A stretch of 43,454 nucleotides of DNA. It comes from Gammaproteobacteria bacterium. GTDB lineage: Bacteria; Pseudomonadota; Gammaproteobacteria; Thiomicrospirales; Thiomicrospiraceae. A program made the position numbers and the translations under genes. The notes under the pieces are model-generated. The model was not told the DNA's origin, searched no databases, and worked only from the letters and a program-made list of their open reading frames with translations. The stretch spans positions 1-43,454 of the forward strand of contig JACXUY010000009.1 in the NCBI GenBank assembly GCA_014763665.1. The letters are read 5' to 3'. Below, in pieces: positions 27,598-36,038 of the stretch (the first letter of the stretch is position 1; each line of letters begins with the position of its first letter).

Positions 27598-28164
27598 GTG
27601 ACTAAGATTACAGAAGAAGCCAAACAATTATTTCGTCAAAGCATTGGCGAGATTACGCCATTGCGTTGCACTGAACGCATTGAGCGACAAAATCATCATC
27701 AGGTGCTCAAAAAACGCCTACACTTGCGTCGTCGTGGTCTGCCTGAAACTTGGTTTAGTGAATGTGATGAGCCTCATACGGTCAATGGCTTAGCGCGTTC
27801 AGAAACCAGCCTGATTTTTCAACGCTGCGCATTACCCAGCAAGCAATTGAGTGCCTTAAAAAACGGTCACTTTTCCACTCGATGTGTCATTGATTTACAT
27901 GGACTCAGCGAGCCACAAGCCGAAGAAAAAATGAAACACACTTTACAACGCTGCCATCAGCGCAGCGACCGCTACTTACTGGTCGTGCATGGCAAGGGAC
28001 TGAGTGGTTCCAGTGAACACCCCATCTTAAAAAACTGGCTGAATTGGTGGTTGCGCAATCAAAAACGCGTTCTGGCCTTTCACACCGCGCAACGGGCGGA
28101 TGGGGGTAGTGGCGCTCTTTATGTGCTACTGGCACCTGTCAATCATCACATCACACAACCTTAA
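27598..28164 (+). CDS. Smr-domain endonuclease-like protein
   Basis: The 188-aa protein has a basic, unstructured N-terminal half and a C-terminal Smr domain (about 98-185): VIDLHGLSEPQAEEKM, LLVVHGKG, then HTAQRADGGSGALYVLL. These DLHG, HGKG and GGSGA-x-YV elements define the family. Small Smr proteins of gammaproteobacteria have been reported as nicking endonucleases, and newer work links some Smr domains to RNA cleavage on ribosomes. The start is GTG 27598 with only a weak ribosome binding site; TATTAT and TATACA in the short upstream gap could be part of a promoter. It heads an Smr-recJ-histidine phosphatase run with 14 nt before recJ. Confidence 0.9.
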   Translation: MTKITEEAKQLFRQSIGEITPLRCTERIERQNHHQVLKKRLHLRRRGLPETWFSECDEPHTVNGLARSETSLIFQRCALPSKQLSALKNGHFSTRCVIDLHGLSEPQAEEKMKHTLQRCHQRSDRYLLVVHGKGLSGSSEHPILKNWLNWWLRNQKRVLAFHTAQRADGGSGALYVLLAPVNHHITQP

Positions 28165-28178
28165 TTGAAAACGACCCT

Positions 28179-29939
28179 ATGAAACTCATTGAACGCCCTG
28201 TCAACACCGCGGTTAAGCAAGCCTTAAGTCGTCAGTTGCCCGACTGGTTGGCCGACATCATGGCACGTCGCCTAGATTGTCCTATTGCCGCTGAAACCTT
28301 GCTACAGTCAGGACTAGGTCAATTACCCAATCCGAATGGACTACCTGATATGGGTATCGCTGTTAACTTGTTAACAACGATTATTACGCAACAACAGCGC
28401 ATCCTATGCGTCGTTGATTATGATACCGATGGCATTAGCTCAGGTGCAATTTTGCAAGAAGGCTTAACTGCCTTAGGCGCAACCGTTGACGTAATGGTCA
28501 CCAATCGCCATGAAGATGGCTATGGTTTTTCAAGCGGTGCCTGCCATCGCGTCATGAAACTCAACCCGCTGCCCGATTGTTTGATTACTGCCGATTTAGG
28601 CTCTTCTGATGGCAAACAATTCGAACAACTTCAACGCTTTTACGCCTCCAAAAACAAGTCGATTGTCATCATCGTTACCGATCATCACCACATCAGTAGC
28701 ACGACACCACCGAGCAGCGTTGATGCCTTTATCAACCCTCATCGCCAAGACAGTGATCATGAGTATCGTCATCCGATTTGTGGCGCCATGGTAGCCTGGA
28801 ATCTCATCGCTGCGCTGCGTGCTCATGGTCGTCAACAAGCTGAATTAATTGACTTGCACGCCAAAGCAACCACATTCGATGTCAAGCACCTGCTCGACCT
28901 CGCCGCTATCGCTACCATTGGCGATATGGTTGATTTATCCAACCCAGTCAATCGCACCGTGGTGCGTGTTGGCTTAGCCCGCATGAACCAACGACTCAGA
29001 CCCGCTTGGCAATTATTAAAAGAAGCCCTGGATAGCGGCGCCAGTATTGATGAAGAAACGGTCGGTTTTCAAATTTCACCCCGCATCAATGCCCTCTCAC
29101 GTATGGGCGATGATGGCCATACAGCCCTCACCTGGCTCACCACCGCGCACATGAGTAGCTGTCAGCAAGCCTGGGCCAGCATGAGTCAAAACAACGAAGA
29201 GCGAAAAGAAGAACAAGCCCTCTGTGAAAACCTTGCTTTACAACAAGCTGAACAACAGATTCAACAACAGCGTTTTATCCTCGTGGCTTACGTTCCCGAA
29301 GCCAGTCATGGTGTGGTTGGTTTAGCAGCTGGCAGGCTAGCGCAACGCTTTGGACGTCCTGCCATCGTGTTTTCACAATGCGACAAAGGCCAACTGACAG
29401 GGTCTGCTCGCTCTATTCCTGGTTACGACATTCGAGCGCTACTGGAAGCTGTACAACAAAGCACTGACTGCATCCGTAAATACGGTGGACACGCTGCAGC
29501 CGCAGGGCTTTCAATCGCGCCTGAAAACCTAGCTCAACTAACGGCAGCACTTGAAACTCAGATTCGTGCCGATTTTAACGAGCAAGCTCCCGAACCTTGC
29601 TTGCATCACGATGGGCATTTACCCACCGAGCTCTACTCATTAGAGGGCGTACAACAGTTGAAACAATTATCGCCCTTTGGGCAAGGATTACCTGCGCCCA
29701 ACTTTATGCTCGATACGCTGGTACTCAATCATAGCGCTATGGGCAAAACAGGGCAGCACAAACGCCTGACGTTACAAACACTCACTAACAGCACCTTAGA
29801 AGCAGTTTGGTTTAATGCAGATCAAAATCTGGCTTTGAGTAGCCAACAAGGCTATCGCTGCGTGTTACAAATTTCCATTAACCATTTTCGCGGACAAGCC
29901 AAAGTACAAGCGATGATCCAAACCTTGGTCGCCCTCTAA
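28179..29939 (+). CDS. recJ: Single-stranded-DNA-specific 5'-3' exonuclease RecJ
   Basis: RecJ degrades single-stranded DNA 5' to 3' in recombination and mismatch repair. The 586-aa protein has the DHH phosphoesterase motifs: VVDYDTDGISSGAIL (about 79-93), a DLGSSDG segment and VTDHHHISS, giving the metal-binding aspartates and histidines. The DHHA1 part ends with SARSIPGYDIRALLE and KYGGHAAAAGLSI, and the C-terminal OB-fold region is present. The length is normal and the frame intact. The stop and the next start overlap by one base (TAATG). Confidence 0.95.
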   Translation: MKLIERPVNTAVKQALSRQLPDWLADIMARRLDCPIAAETLLQSGLGQLPNPNGLPDMGIAVNLLTTIITQQQRILCVVDYDTDGISSGAILQEGLTALGATVDVMVTNRHEDGYGFSSGACHRVMKLNPLPDCLITADLGSSDGKQFEQLQRFYASKNKSIVIIVTDHHHISSTTPPSSVDAFINPHRQDSDHEYRHPICGAMVAWNLIAALRAHGRQQAELIDLHAKATTFDVKHLLDLAAIATIGDMVDLSNPVNRTVVRVGLARMNQRLRPAWQLLKEALDSGASIDEETVGFQISPRINALSRMGDDGHTALTWLTTAHMSSCQQAWASMSQNNEERKEEQALCENLALQQAEQQIQQQRFILVAYVPEASHGVVGLAAGRLAQRFGRPAIVFSQCDKGQLTGSARSIPGYDIRALLEAVQQSTDCIRKYGGHAAAAGLSIAPENLAQLTAALETQIRADFNEQAPEPCLHHDGHLPTELYSLEGVQQLKQLSPFGQGLPAPNFMLDTLVLNHSAMGKTGQHKRLTLQTLTNSTLEAVWFNADQNLALSSQQGYRCVLQISINHFRGQAKVQAMIQTLVAL

Positions 29940-30526
29940 TGTCTATTATCTTACTTAGACACGGTCTAACCGAACACAATAACGGTTTTTATGGCAGCAC
30001 CGATAGTCAACTCACCGATGAGGGCTTTCAAGCCATGCTTGAAGCCGTGAGTAACTTGAACTTTGATCACATTATCAGCTCGCCCTTACAGCGTTGCGCC
30101 AAGGTTGCTCAACAGTTAGCACAGCAACGATCATGCTCTTATCACATTCTGCCAGAATGGCAAGAATATCATTTTGGTGACTGGGAAACCTTGCCGATAC
30201 AACAACTTTGGAATGAACAGCCCGAAGCCCTAACGGCATTTTGGCAAAACCCCTATCAATCCACGCCACCGAATGCCGAAGCCTTTGATGTTTTTTTAGA
30301 CAGATTACGCAAGGCTAAGCAACACTTAATGGAAAACTGTCAGACAACTCGAACACTAATTATCACTCATGCAGGCGTTATTCGCGGTTTGAGATTAATC
30401 GCAGAACAGACCACTGCCAACGAATGGCTAACTTATCCCGTTGCCCATGCTAGCTTGCACCATCTCTGTCCGCACTCAGGCAAGGTCGAACCATTTACAT
30501 CGCTTAATGCTAGTGTTAATGGATAA
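29939..30526 (+). CDS. Histidine phosphatase family protein
   Basis: The 195-aa protein begins MSIILLRHGLTEHN, with the phospho-accepting histidine H8 in the RHG motif. The second catalytic histidine is in LIITHAGVIRG. E-Y-H-F-GDWE in the middle is typical of the alpha-ribazole phosphatase (CobC)/phosphoglycerate mutase branch. No cobalamin genes are nearby, so CobC is not claimed. The ATG overlaps the recJ stop by one base and no separate ribosome binding site is seen, so translation is likely coupled to recJ. Confidence 0.82.
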   Translation: MSIILLRHGLTEHNNGFYGSTDSQLTDEGFQAMLEAVSNLNFDHIISSPLQRCAKVAQQLAQQRSCSYHILPEWQEYHFGDWETLPIQQLWNEQPEALTAFWQNPYQSTPPNAEAFDVFLDRLRKAKQHLMENCQTTRTLIITHAGVIRGLRLIAEQTTANEWLTYPVAHASLHHLCPHSGKVEPFTSLNASVNG

Positions 30527-30532
30527 AATCGC

Positions 30533-30538
30533 TATAAT
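30533..30538 (+). promoter_or_regulatory. Possible -10 box of the parvulin gene
   Basis: TATAAT is a perfect -10 match, 36 nt before the ATG at 30574. No good -35 is found at 16-18 nt, so the promoter may depend on an activator or be weak. Confidence 0.35.
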
Positions 30539-30573
30539 AAATGGTCATTACAACTTATTTAGGAAACATCATC

Positions 30574-30858
30574 ATGGCAAAAATGGCAAGTGCACGTCAC
30601 ATTTTAGTGAATACGGAAGCAGAATGTTTGGCACTCAAATCTCAAATTGAAGCAGGCGAAGACTTCGCGTTTGTTGCTCAAGAACACTCTAGCTGCCCTT
30701 CTAGCCGTCAAGGTGGTGACTTGGGTTCATTTCGTCCAGGCATGATGGTACCAGAGTTTGATAAAGTCGTTTTCAGCGCACCAATTGGTGTAGTTCAAGG
30801 CCCTGTTAAAACACAATTTGGTTATCATTTGGTTGAAGTGACTTCTCGTACTGAATGA
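30574..30858 (+). CDS. ppiC: Parvulin-type peptidyl-prolyl isomerase
   Basis: This small single-domain PPIase of 94 aa has the parvulin sequence pattern: ARHILVNTEAEC, EAGEDFAFVAQEHSSCPS, GGDLGSFRPGMMVPEFDKVVF and VKTQFGYHLVEV. There is no signal peptide, so it should act in the cytoplasm like E. coli PpiC (Par10). AGGA lies 9 nt before ATG 30574; the upstream ATG at 30541 overlaps the promoter region and adds a poor leader. It is followed directly by an intrinsic terminator. Confidence 0.94.
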   Translation: MAKMASARHILVNTEAECLALKSQIEAGEDFAFVAQEHSSCPSSRQGGDLGSFRPGMMVPEFDKVVFSAPIGVVQGPVKTQFGYHLVEVTSRTE

Positions 30859-30884
30859 TCAAGCTCCTAAGCTATCGTTAAAGC

Positions 30885-30913
30885 TAGCCCCGCATTGTGG
30901 GGCTATTTTTTTC
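30885..30913 (+). terminator. Intrinsic terminator of the parvulin gene
   Basis: TAGCCCC (30885-30891) and GGGGCTA (30899-30905) flank a 7-nt loop and are followed by a run of T, with one C near the end. Confidence 0.9.
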
Positions 30914-30957
30914 TCTTGGTTTGATTTAAGGAAGTCTATAATCGCTGCTTTGCATCT

Positions 30958-30992
30958 ATCAATGAGATACAGGGATTTTAGATAATTATAAC
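30958..30992 (+). repeat. Dispersed 35-nt repeat, copy 2
   Basis: This is the second copy of the element at 274-308, 32 of 35 bases identical and in the same orientation. It lies between the parvulin terminator and the gatB terminator, in a gap with no gene. The flanking bases differ between copies, which marks the limits of the repeat. Confidence 0.75.
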
Positions 30993-31020
30993 GCATCAAA
31001 ATCAGTAGAGTGCCAACGAA

Positions 31021-31050
31021 CAAAACCCCACTAAGATTAGTGGGGTTTTG
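31021..31050. terminator. Intrinsic terminator, mainly of gatB
   Basis: CAAAACCCCACT (31021-31032) and AGTGGGGTTTTG (31039-31050) form a perfect 12-bp stem around AAGATT. On the minus strand it is 18 nt after the gatB stop and ends in TTTTGTT. Confidence 0.85.
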
Positions 31051-31067
31051 ACATGCTACGAAAGGTG

Positions 31068-32501
31068 TTACTTAGCCAATTCGTCTTTCAGAATTTGATT
31101 GACTTGACCGGGATTGGCTTTGCCTTTGGTTGCTTTCATCACCTCGCCAACAAAGAAGCCAAACAGCTTATCTCGACCGCCTTTGTATTGCGCTAATTGC
31201 TCAGGGAACTGATCGATGACACCACGCACCATGGCGGCAATGGCTACCGGATCGGTGATTTGTTTCAAGCCTTTGCTTTCGATAATGGCATCGGCGGAGT
31301 CTTGACTCGTCCACATAGCATCGAACACATCTTTGGCAATTTTGCCCGAAATGGTTTGATCGAGGATTCGGGCAATTAACCCTGCCATACGCTGTGCATC
31401 AACAGGCGATTCGCTAATACTCAAGTTATCGTTGTTCAAACGTGCGTTGAGCTCACCCATCACCCAGTTAGCGGCGATCTTGGCATCTTTTCCACCCGTT
31501 GCAGCCACCACCGCCTCGTAATAATCAGCAATTTCTCGACTGTTGGTCAATACCATCGCATCATAATCGTTCAGGCCATACTGGCTCATAAAACGCGCAC
31601 GTTTGGCGTCAGGCAATTCTGGCATATCAGCCTTCACCGCCTCAATCATCGCTGGGGTAATAATCAGTGGCAATAAATCAGGGCAAGGGAAGTAACGATA
31701 ATCCATCGCTTCTTCTTTAGAACGCATCGAACGGGTTTCATCTTTTGCGGCATCGTACAAGCGTGTTTCTTGCACCACTTGACCACCTGCTTCAATGACA
31801 TCAATTTGACGTTCCACTTCAAACATAATGGCACGTTCTAAAAACTTGAACGAGTTAACGTTTTTAATCTCGGCACGCGTACCAAAAGGTGCACCAGGGC
31901 GATGTACCGACACATTGGCATCGACACGGAAAGAACCTTCTTGCATATTGCCGTCACAAATACCCAAGTATTGCACTAACTCATGCAACTTTTTCGCATA
32001 GGCAACTGCTTCCGCTGGCGAACGCAAATCTGGCTCAGAAACGATTTCTAACAGTGGCGTGCCCGCACGGTTTAAGTCGATACCTGAGTAGCCCTCAAAG
32101 TCTTCATGTAAGGATTTGCCCGCATCTTCTTCTAAATGTGCACGCGTCAGGTTAATAACTTTTTTCTTACCATCCACTTCAATGGTAATCTGACCCCCTA
32201 AGACGACTGGCAACTCAAATTGCGAAATTTGATAACCTTTAGGTAAATCGGGATAGAAATAATTTTTACGCGCAAATACCGATTTTTCTGCCACGGTAGC
32301 ACCAACGGCCAAACCAAAGCGAATCGCCATATCGACCACGCCTTTGTTCAGCACTGGCAGAACTCCAGGCATACCTAAATCAACCAAACAGGCTTGCGTA
32401 TTGGGCATAGCCCCAAAAGCGGTTGATGCTGCCGAGAAAATTTTTGTATTGGTAGCCAGTTGAGCATGAACCTCAAGGCCAATGACTGTTTCCCATGTCA
32501 T
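31068..32501 (-). CDS. gatB: Asp/Glu-tRNA amidotransferase subunit B
   Basis: GatB is the kinase/tRNA-binding subunit that activates the misacylated Glu-tRNA(Gln) or Asp-tRNA(Asn) for amidation. The 477-aa protein starts [13 protein letters not shown] and has [28 protein letters not shown] and [12 protein letters not shown], all diagnostic, with a C-terminal YqeY-like tail ending [13 protein letters not shown]. It is the last gene of gatC-gatA-gatB on the minus strand, 18 nt after gatA. The presence of GatCAB implies that at least one of Gln-tRNA or Asn-tRNA is made indirectly here; which one cannot be read from this window. Confidence 0.97.
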   Translation of the reverse strand: MTWETVIGLEVHAQLATNTKIFSAASTAFGAMPNTQACLVDLGMPGVLPVLNKGVVDMAIRFGLAVGATVAEKSVFARKNYFYPDLPKGYQISQFELPVVLGGQITIEVDGKKKVINLTRAHLEEDAGKSLHEDFEGYSGIDLNRAGTPLLEIVSEPDLRSPAEAVAYAKKLHELVQYLGICDGNMQEGSFRVDANVSVHRPGAPFGTRAEIKNVNSFKFLERAIMFEVERQIDVIEAGGQVVQETRLYDAAKDETRSMRSKEEAMDYRYFPCPDLLPLIITPAMIEAVKADMPELPDAKRARFMSQYGLNDYDAMVLTNSREIADYYEAVVAATGGKDAKIAANWVMGELNARLNNDNLSISESPVDAQRMAGLIARILDQTISGKIAKDVFDAMWTSQDSADAIIESKGLKQITDPVAIAAMVRGVIDQFPEQLAQYKGGRDKLFGFFVGEVMKATKGKANPGQVNQILKDELAK

Positions 32502-32519
32502 AGTAAGTTAACTCCTTGG

Positions 32520-33980
32520 TTAGGCAAATGCGGCTGGCATTTGGATGTGATGCTGGGTCGCTTGTTGATATTGATGCGCTACATTGAGCAATTTAGGCTC
32601 ACTGAAATAGTTACCAATCAACTGCACACCGACGGGTAGTCCACCTGAAAACCCAGCTGGCAAGGCAATCGCTGGCAATCCTGCTAGATTGACCGGAATG
32701 GTATAAATATCGGCCAAGTACATAGCGGTTGGGTCAGCTGTTTTTTCACCTAACTTCCAAGCTGGTGTGGGTGCAACTGGTCCTAAAATCACATCACACT
32801 GATCGAAGGCATTAACGAAATCTTGTTTAATTAACCGACGTACACGCTGCGCTTTAAGATAATAAGCGTCGTAATAACCCGCTGACAACACATAGGCACC
32901 AACCATGATGCGGCGCTTAACCTCCGCACCAAAACCTTCTGAGCGCGAGCGTGTGTACATATCTTTTAAGTCTTTAGGATTGTCACAACGATGACCAAAT
33001 CGCACGCCGTCATAACGCGACAAATTCGAGCTGGCTTCTGCTGGTGCAATCACGTAGTAAGCGGGCATTGCTGCCGAGGTGTTGGGTAAAGAAACTTCAA
33101 CCAAAACAGCGCCTTGTTTTTCTAATTCAGCCGCCACCGCCATGGTCGCCGCCTTTACTTCTGCCGATAAGCCTTCACCAAAGTATTCTTTAGGTAAGCC
33201 AATACGCAAGCCTTTCACCGAATCATTCAGGCCTGCCACATAATCGGGACGCGCCCCTTCGGCACAGGTTGAGTCTCGCTCATCGAAACCCGCCATCGCT
33301 GACAATAAATGTGCGCAATCTTCGGCCGTTTTCGCCATTGGGCCGCCTTGGTCTAGACTAGAAGCGTAAGCGATCATACCGTAACGTGACACGCTACCAT
33401 AAGTCGGTTTAATGCCCGTCACGCCACAAAACGCCGCTGGCTGACGAATTGAACCACCAGTATCCGTACCAGTTGCCACCGGCGCAAGCCCAGCCGCTAA
33501 GGCAGCCGCTGAACCGCCCGATGAACCGCCCGGTACCGCATCCAAACTCCATGGATTACGCGTGACGCCAAAAGCGCTGTTTTCGGTGGTTGAGCCCATA
33601 GCGAACTCATCCATGTTCACCTTACCCAACGTGACCATACCAGCTGCATTGAGCTTTTCCACCACGGTTGCATTGTAAGGAGCTTTGAAATTAGCCAGCA
33701 TTTTCGAGGCACAAGTGGTAATGACATCTTTGGTACAAAAAATATCTTTATGGGCCAGCGGCATACCTAATAACAACCCGTCTTCACCAGCAGCACGACG
33801 TGCATCGGCAACTGCGGCTTGCGCCAACGCCAGATCAGGCGTTTGTGTGATATAACTGTTAATCTGACCGTCAAACTGCGCCATGCGGTCTAGAAAATAC
33901 TGTGTCAGTTCGACACTCGACACTGACTTGTTACGCAGCTGCTCTGCCAACTGCACCATGGTCATTTGATGAAAATTCAT
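32520..33980 (-). CDS. gatA: Asp/Glu-tRNA amidotransferase subunit A
   Basis: GatA is the amidase that releases ammonia from glutamine for transfer through a channel to GatB. The 486-aa protein has the amidase-signature Ser-cisSer-Lys triad: K78 in AHKDIF, S153 in [10 protein letters not shown] and S177 in [10 protein letters not shown]. The positions are within one residue of the Staphylococcus aureus enzyme as I remember it. The frame is complete. A gap of 136 nt to gatC contains a REP-like inverted repeat, unusual in this operon, whose genes normally lie close together. Confidence 0.97.
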   Translation of the reverse strand: MNFHQMTMVQLAEQLRNKSVSSVELTQYFLDRMAQFDGQINSYITQTPDLALAQAAVADARRAAGEDGLLLGMPLAHKDIFCTKDVITTCASKMLANFKAPYNATVVEKLNAAGMVTLGKVNMDEFAMGSTTENSAFGVTRNPWSLDAVPGGSSGGSAAALAAGLAPVATGTDTGGSIRQPAAFCGVTGIKPTYGSVSRYGMIAYASSLDQGGPMAKTAEDCAHLLSAMAGFDERDSTCAEGARPDYVAGLNDSVKGLRIGLPKEYFGEGLSAEVKAATMAVAAELEKQGAVLVEVSLPNTSAAMPAYYVIAPAEASSNLSRYDGVRFGHRCDNPKDLKDMYTRSRSEGFGAEVKRRIMVGAYVLSAGYYDAYYLKAQRVRRLIKQDFVNAFDQCDVILGPVAPTPAWKLGEKTADPTAMYLADIYTIPVNLAGLPAIALPAGFSGGLPVGVQLIGNYFSEPKLLNVAHQYQQATQHHIQMPAAFA

Positions 33981-34026
33981 AATGAGACCTTATAGACTTT
34001 AACTTTGCTAATCTCTGAAAATCGCA

Positions 34027-34097
34027 CTTCGACAAACCCAGCGCGAACGGAGTGACATAAAAACAAACAATTATCTTTCGTCCTGAGCTTGTCGAAG
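34027..34097. repeat. REP-like inverted repeat pair between gatC and gatA
   Basis: The left arm (34027-34049, CTTCGACAAACCCAGCGCG then AACG) and the reverse complement of the right arm (34075-34097, CTTCGACAAGCTCAGGACG then AAAG) agree at 18 of 23 positions. The spacer is 25 nt and AT-rich. The consensus TTCGACAAGCTCAGGACGAA is, from memory, a form of palindromic intergenic repeat seen in many proteobacterial genomes. In the gatC-gatA transcript it would fold into a long hairpin and could affect message stability or the subunit ratio. Confidence 0.7.
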
Positions 34098-34116
34098 GAT
34101 TAAACAGTGTTTTTTA

Positions 34117-34401
34117 TTACTCGATCACTTTAGGTACTAAATATAATCCCGCTTCTACTTTGGGAGCGATTTGCTGCACATATTCATGAATATCAGTTTC
34201 AGTAACGACATCCTCACGCAAACGCTGCACTTGGTCTAACGGATGTGCCATAGGTTCAACGCCATCGGTGTTAATCGCTGCTAACTGATCGAATAGACCC
34301 AAAATCGCATTCAGTTTTTGCCCTACCGCCGCGACTTCATCATCGCTCACTGCTAAGGCGCCTAAACGAGCCACCTTATGAACATCAATTTGATCGGACA
34401 C
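34117..34401 (-). CDS. gatC: Asp/Glu-tRNA amidotransferase subunit C
   Basis: GatC is the small stabilising subunit that wraps between GatA and GatB. The 94-aa protein has the family pattern VHKVARLGALAVSDDE, NAILGLFDQLAAINTDGVEPMAHP and RLREDVVTE, and ends KVEAGLYLVPKVIE. The start is GTG 34401 with AAGGA about 8-9 nt upstream. It precedes gatA, separated by the inverted repeat. Upstream, 97 nt separate it from the end of trpF; that gap contains a CAATTCA/TGAATTG inverted repeat without a T-tract. Confidence 0.95.
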   Translation of the reverse strand: MSDQIDVHKVARLGALAVSDDEVAAVGQKLNAILGLFDQLAAINTDGVEPMAHPLDQVQRLREDVVTETDIHEYVQQIAPKVEAGLYLVPKVIE

Positions 34402-34498
34402 TTTCGCTTCCTTATGTCAATTCAACAAATAGATCAATTTTATCGGGTTAGGCATTGAATTGCCAGCATAGTTAATCAGGATTCCCCATTTAGCCACG

Positions 34499-35116
34499 CT
34501 AACCAGTTACAGCTTTCATAAAAGCGGTAATACGATGCTTATCTTTGATACCCTTAGCGGATTCTACACCACCCGAAACATCGACAGCATAAGGAGCCAC
34601 TAGTTTAATAGCATCGCTAACATTATCAGGCGTTAATCCACCCGCCAAAATCAGCGGCTTGCTCAACGAAAGCGGCAAACACTGCCAATCGAAGGACTCT
34701 CCTGAACCACCAGGAACGCCGGGCTTGTAGGTATCGACCAGCAACCCTAAAGCGTCATCATAGACGCTTGCTTGTTGAGCCAAATCGACTTCATTACGCA
34801 TCGGAATGGCTTTAATGTAGGCTCGACCAAATTGACGACAAAACGCTGGCGATTCATCGCCGTGAAACTGCAATAAACTGATCGCCGGAATCTGTGTAAG
34901 GACAGCTTGAACCTCAGCGACCGTCGGATTGACAAACAAAGCCGTTACCGTGACAAACGGCGGCACATCTTTTAGGATCAGCCTCGCTTGTTCGACGGTC
35001 ACCGCTCTAGGGCTGGGTGGATAAAACACCAAGCCAATAGCGTCGGCACCTAAGGCACAGGCTGCCAGCACATCTTCTGTTCGCGTTAATCCGCAAATTT
35101 TAACCCGCGTTCTCAT
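34499..35116 (-). CDS. trpF: Phosphoribosylanthranilate isomerase
   Basis: The enzyme converts phosphoribosylanthranilate to the carboxyphenylamino-deoxyribulose phosphate in tryptophan synthesis. The 205-aa TIM-barrel protein begins MRTRVKICGLTR; C8 is the general base of the family. It also has LLQFHGDE, ILAGGLTPDNV and VDVSGGVESAKGIKD, with the aspartate and phosphate-binding glycines expected. The ATG overlaps the truA stop as ATGA, so the two are coupled. truA-trpF is common in beta- and gammaproteobacteria. trpB and trpA do not follow as they often do. Confidence 0.96.
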   Translation of the reverse strand: MRTRVKICGLTRTEDVLAACALGADAIGLVFYPPSPRAVTVEQARLILKDVPPFVTVTALFVNPTVAEVQAVLTQIPAISLLQFHGDESPAFCRQFGRAYIKAIPMRNEVDLAQQASVYDDALGLLVDTYKPGVPGGSGESFDWQCLPLSLSKPLILAGGLTPDNVSDAIKLVAPYAVDVSGGVESAKGIKDKHRITAFMKAVTG

Positions 35117-35904
35117 GCAGCACCTCGCCATAAATAGCTTAAATCCAACTGAGGAAAAGAATAGACTTCGGGATAACGCACGTGAGTGAGATATAACCCT
35201 GCCGCCGGAGCTGTCGGCGCGGCTAATTTTCGATCTTTCGCCTGCAATAACTCAGTAATCCATGTTACCGGACGCTCACCACGACCAACCACCAACAGAC
35301 TACCAACAATATTACGCACCATATGATGTAAAAAAGCATTGGCTTCAATATCAACAAACACATGCACACCATCACTGTGCACCGACACTTGCGTAACGCA
35401 ACGCACCGGATGTTTGGCTTGGCACTCTGCAGCACGAAAACTGGTAAAGTCCTGCTCACCCAATAGTGCTTGCGCAGCCTCATGCATCTTATCAATGTTT
35501 AGGTCATAAGATACCCATGCCTGCAAGCTGGCAAACACGGCCGATTGCACACGTCGGTTCAAAATGACATAACGATAACGCCGAGCCGTGGCCGAAAAAC
35601 GCGCATGAAAGCTTTCATCCACCTCACGAGACCACAACACCCGCACGCCGCTGGGCAAATGGGTATTAGTTCCTCGCACCCACGCCTCATCGGGACGATG
35701 AACCGAGGTATCGAAATGCACCACCTGACCAATGGCGTGAACACCACGGTCTGTACGACCTGCACAGAATACTTCTATAGGTTCACAGGCGATTTTTGCC
35801 AGACCTCGCTCTAAATGGGCTTGCACACCAATACAATCTTGCTGCTTTTGCCAGCCACAATAAGCATGACCAGCATATTCAATCCCTAACGCGATACGTG
35901 GCAT
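35113..35904 (-). CDS. truA: tRNA pseudouridine(38-40) synthase
   Basis: TruA modifies uridines 38-40 of the anticodon stem-loop. The 263-aa protein starts MPRIALGIEYAGHAYCGWQKQ. It has the catalytic aspartate D52 in CAGRTDRGVHAIGQV and the C-terminal HHMVRNIVGSLLVVGRGE motif. The start at ATG 35904 matches the family; a GTG three codons upstream is possible. The coding sequence is intact. Upstream lies a 134-nt gap holding a large imperfect palindrome, where many relatives carry fimV between asd and truA. Confidence 0.96.
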   Translation of the reverse strand: MPRIALGIEYAGHAYCGWQKQQDCIGVQAHLERGLAKIACEPIEVFCAGRTDRGVHAIGQVVHFDTSVHRPDEAWVRGTNTHLPSGVRVLWSREVDESFHARFSATARRYRYVILNRRVQSAVFASLQAWVSYDLNIDKMHEAAQALLGEQDFTSFRAAECQAKHPVRCVTQVSVHSDGVHVFVDIEANAFLHHMVRNIVGSLLVVGRGERPVTWITELLQAKDRKLAAPTAPAAGLYLTHVRYPEVYSFPQLDLSYLWRGAA

Positions 35905-35940
35905 AACTAACACAACTTAAAAGTGTCATGAGCAGTTAAG

Positions 35941-36033
35941 ATTGCAAGGCGCACGTAACGCAGAACAAGGCGTGTACAACCAGTACATAACGATGTTCGA
36001 GTAACGTGCAACACAGCAAGACAACTGCGCAAT
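35941..36033. repeat. 93-nt imperfect palindromic element between truA and asd
   Basis: The element starts ATTGC and ends GCAAT. Centred near 35980, GCACGTAAC (35951-35959) faces GTAACGTGC (36001-36009, 8 of 9 paired). GAACA (35963-35967) faces TGTTC (35994-35998), and TGTAC (35973-35977) faces GTACA (35983-35987). The arms are interrupted by mismatches. No T-tract follows, so it is not a standard terminator, and no conserved protein frame is seen. It may be a miniature or REP-type repeat. Confidence 0.55.
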
Positions 36034-36038
36034 AACGT

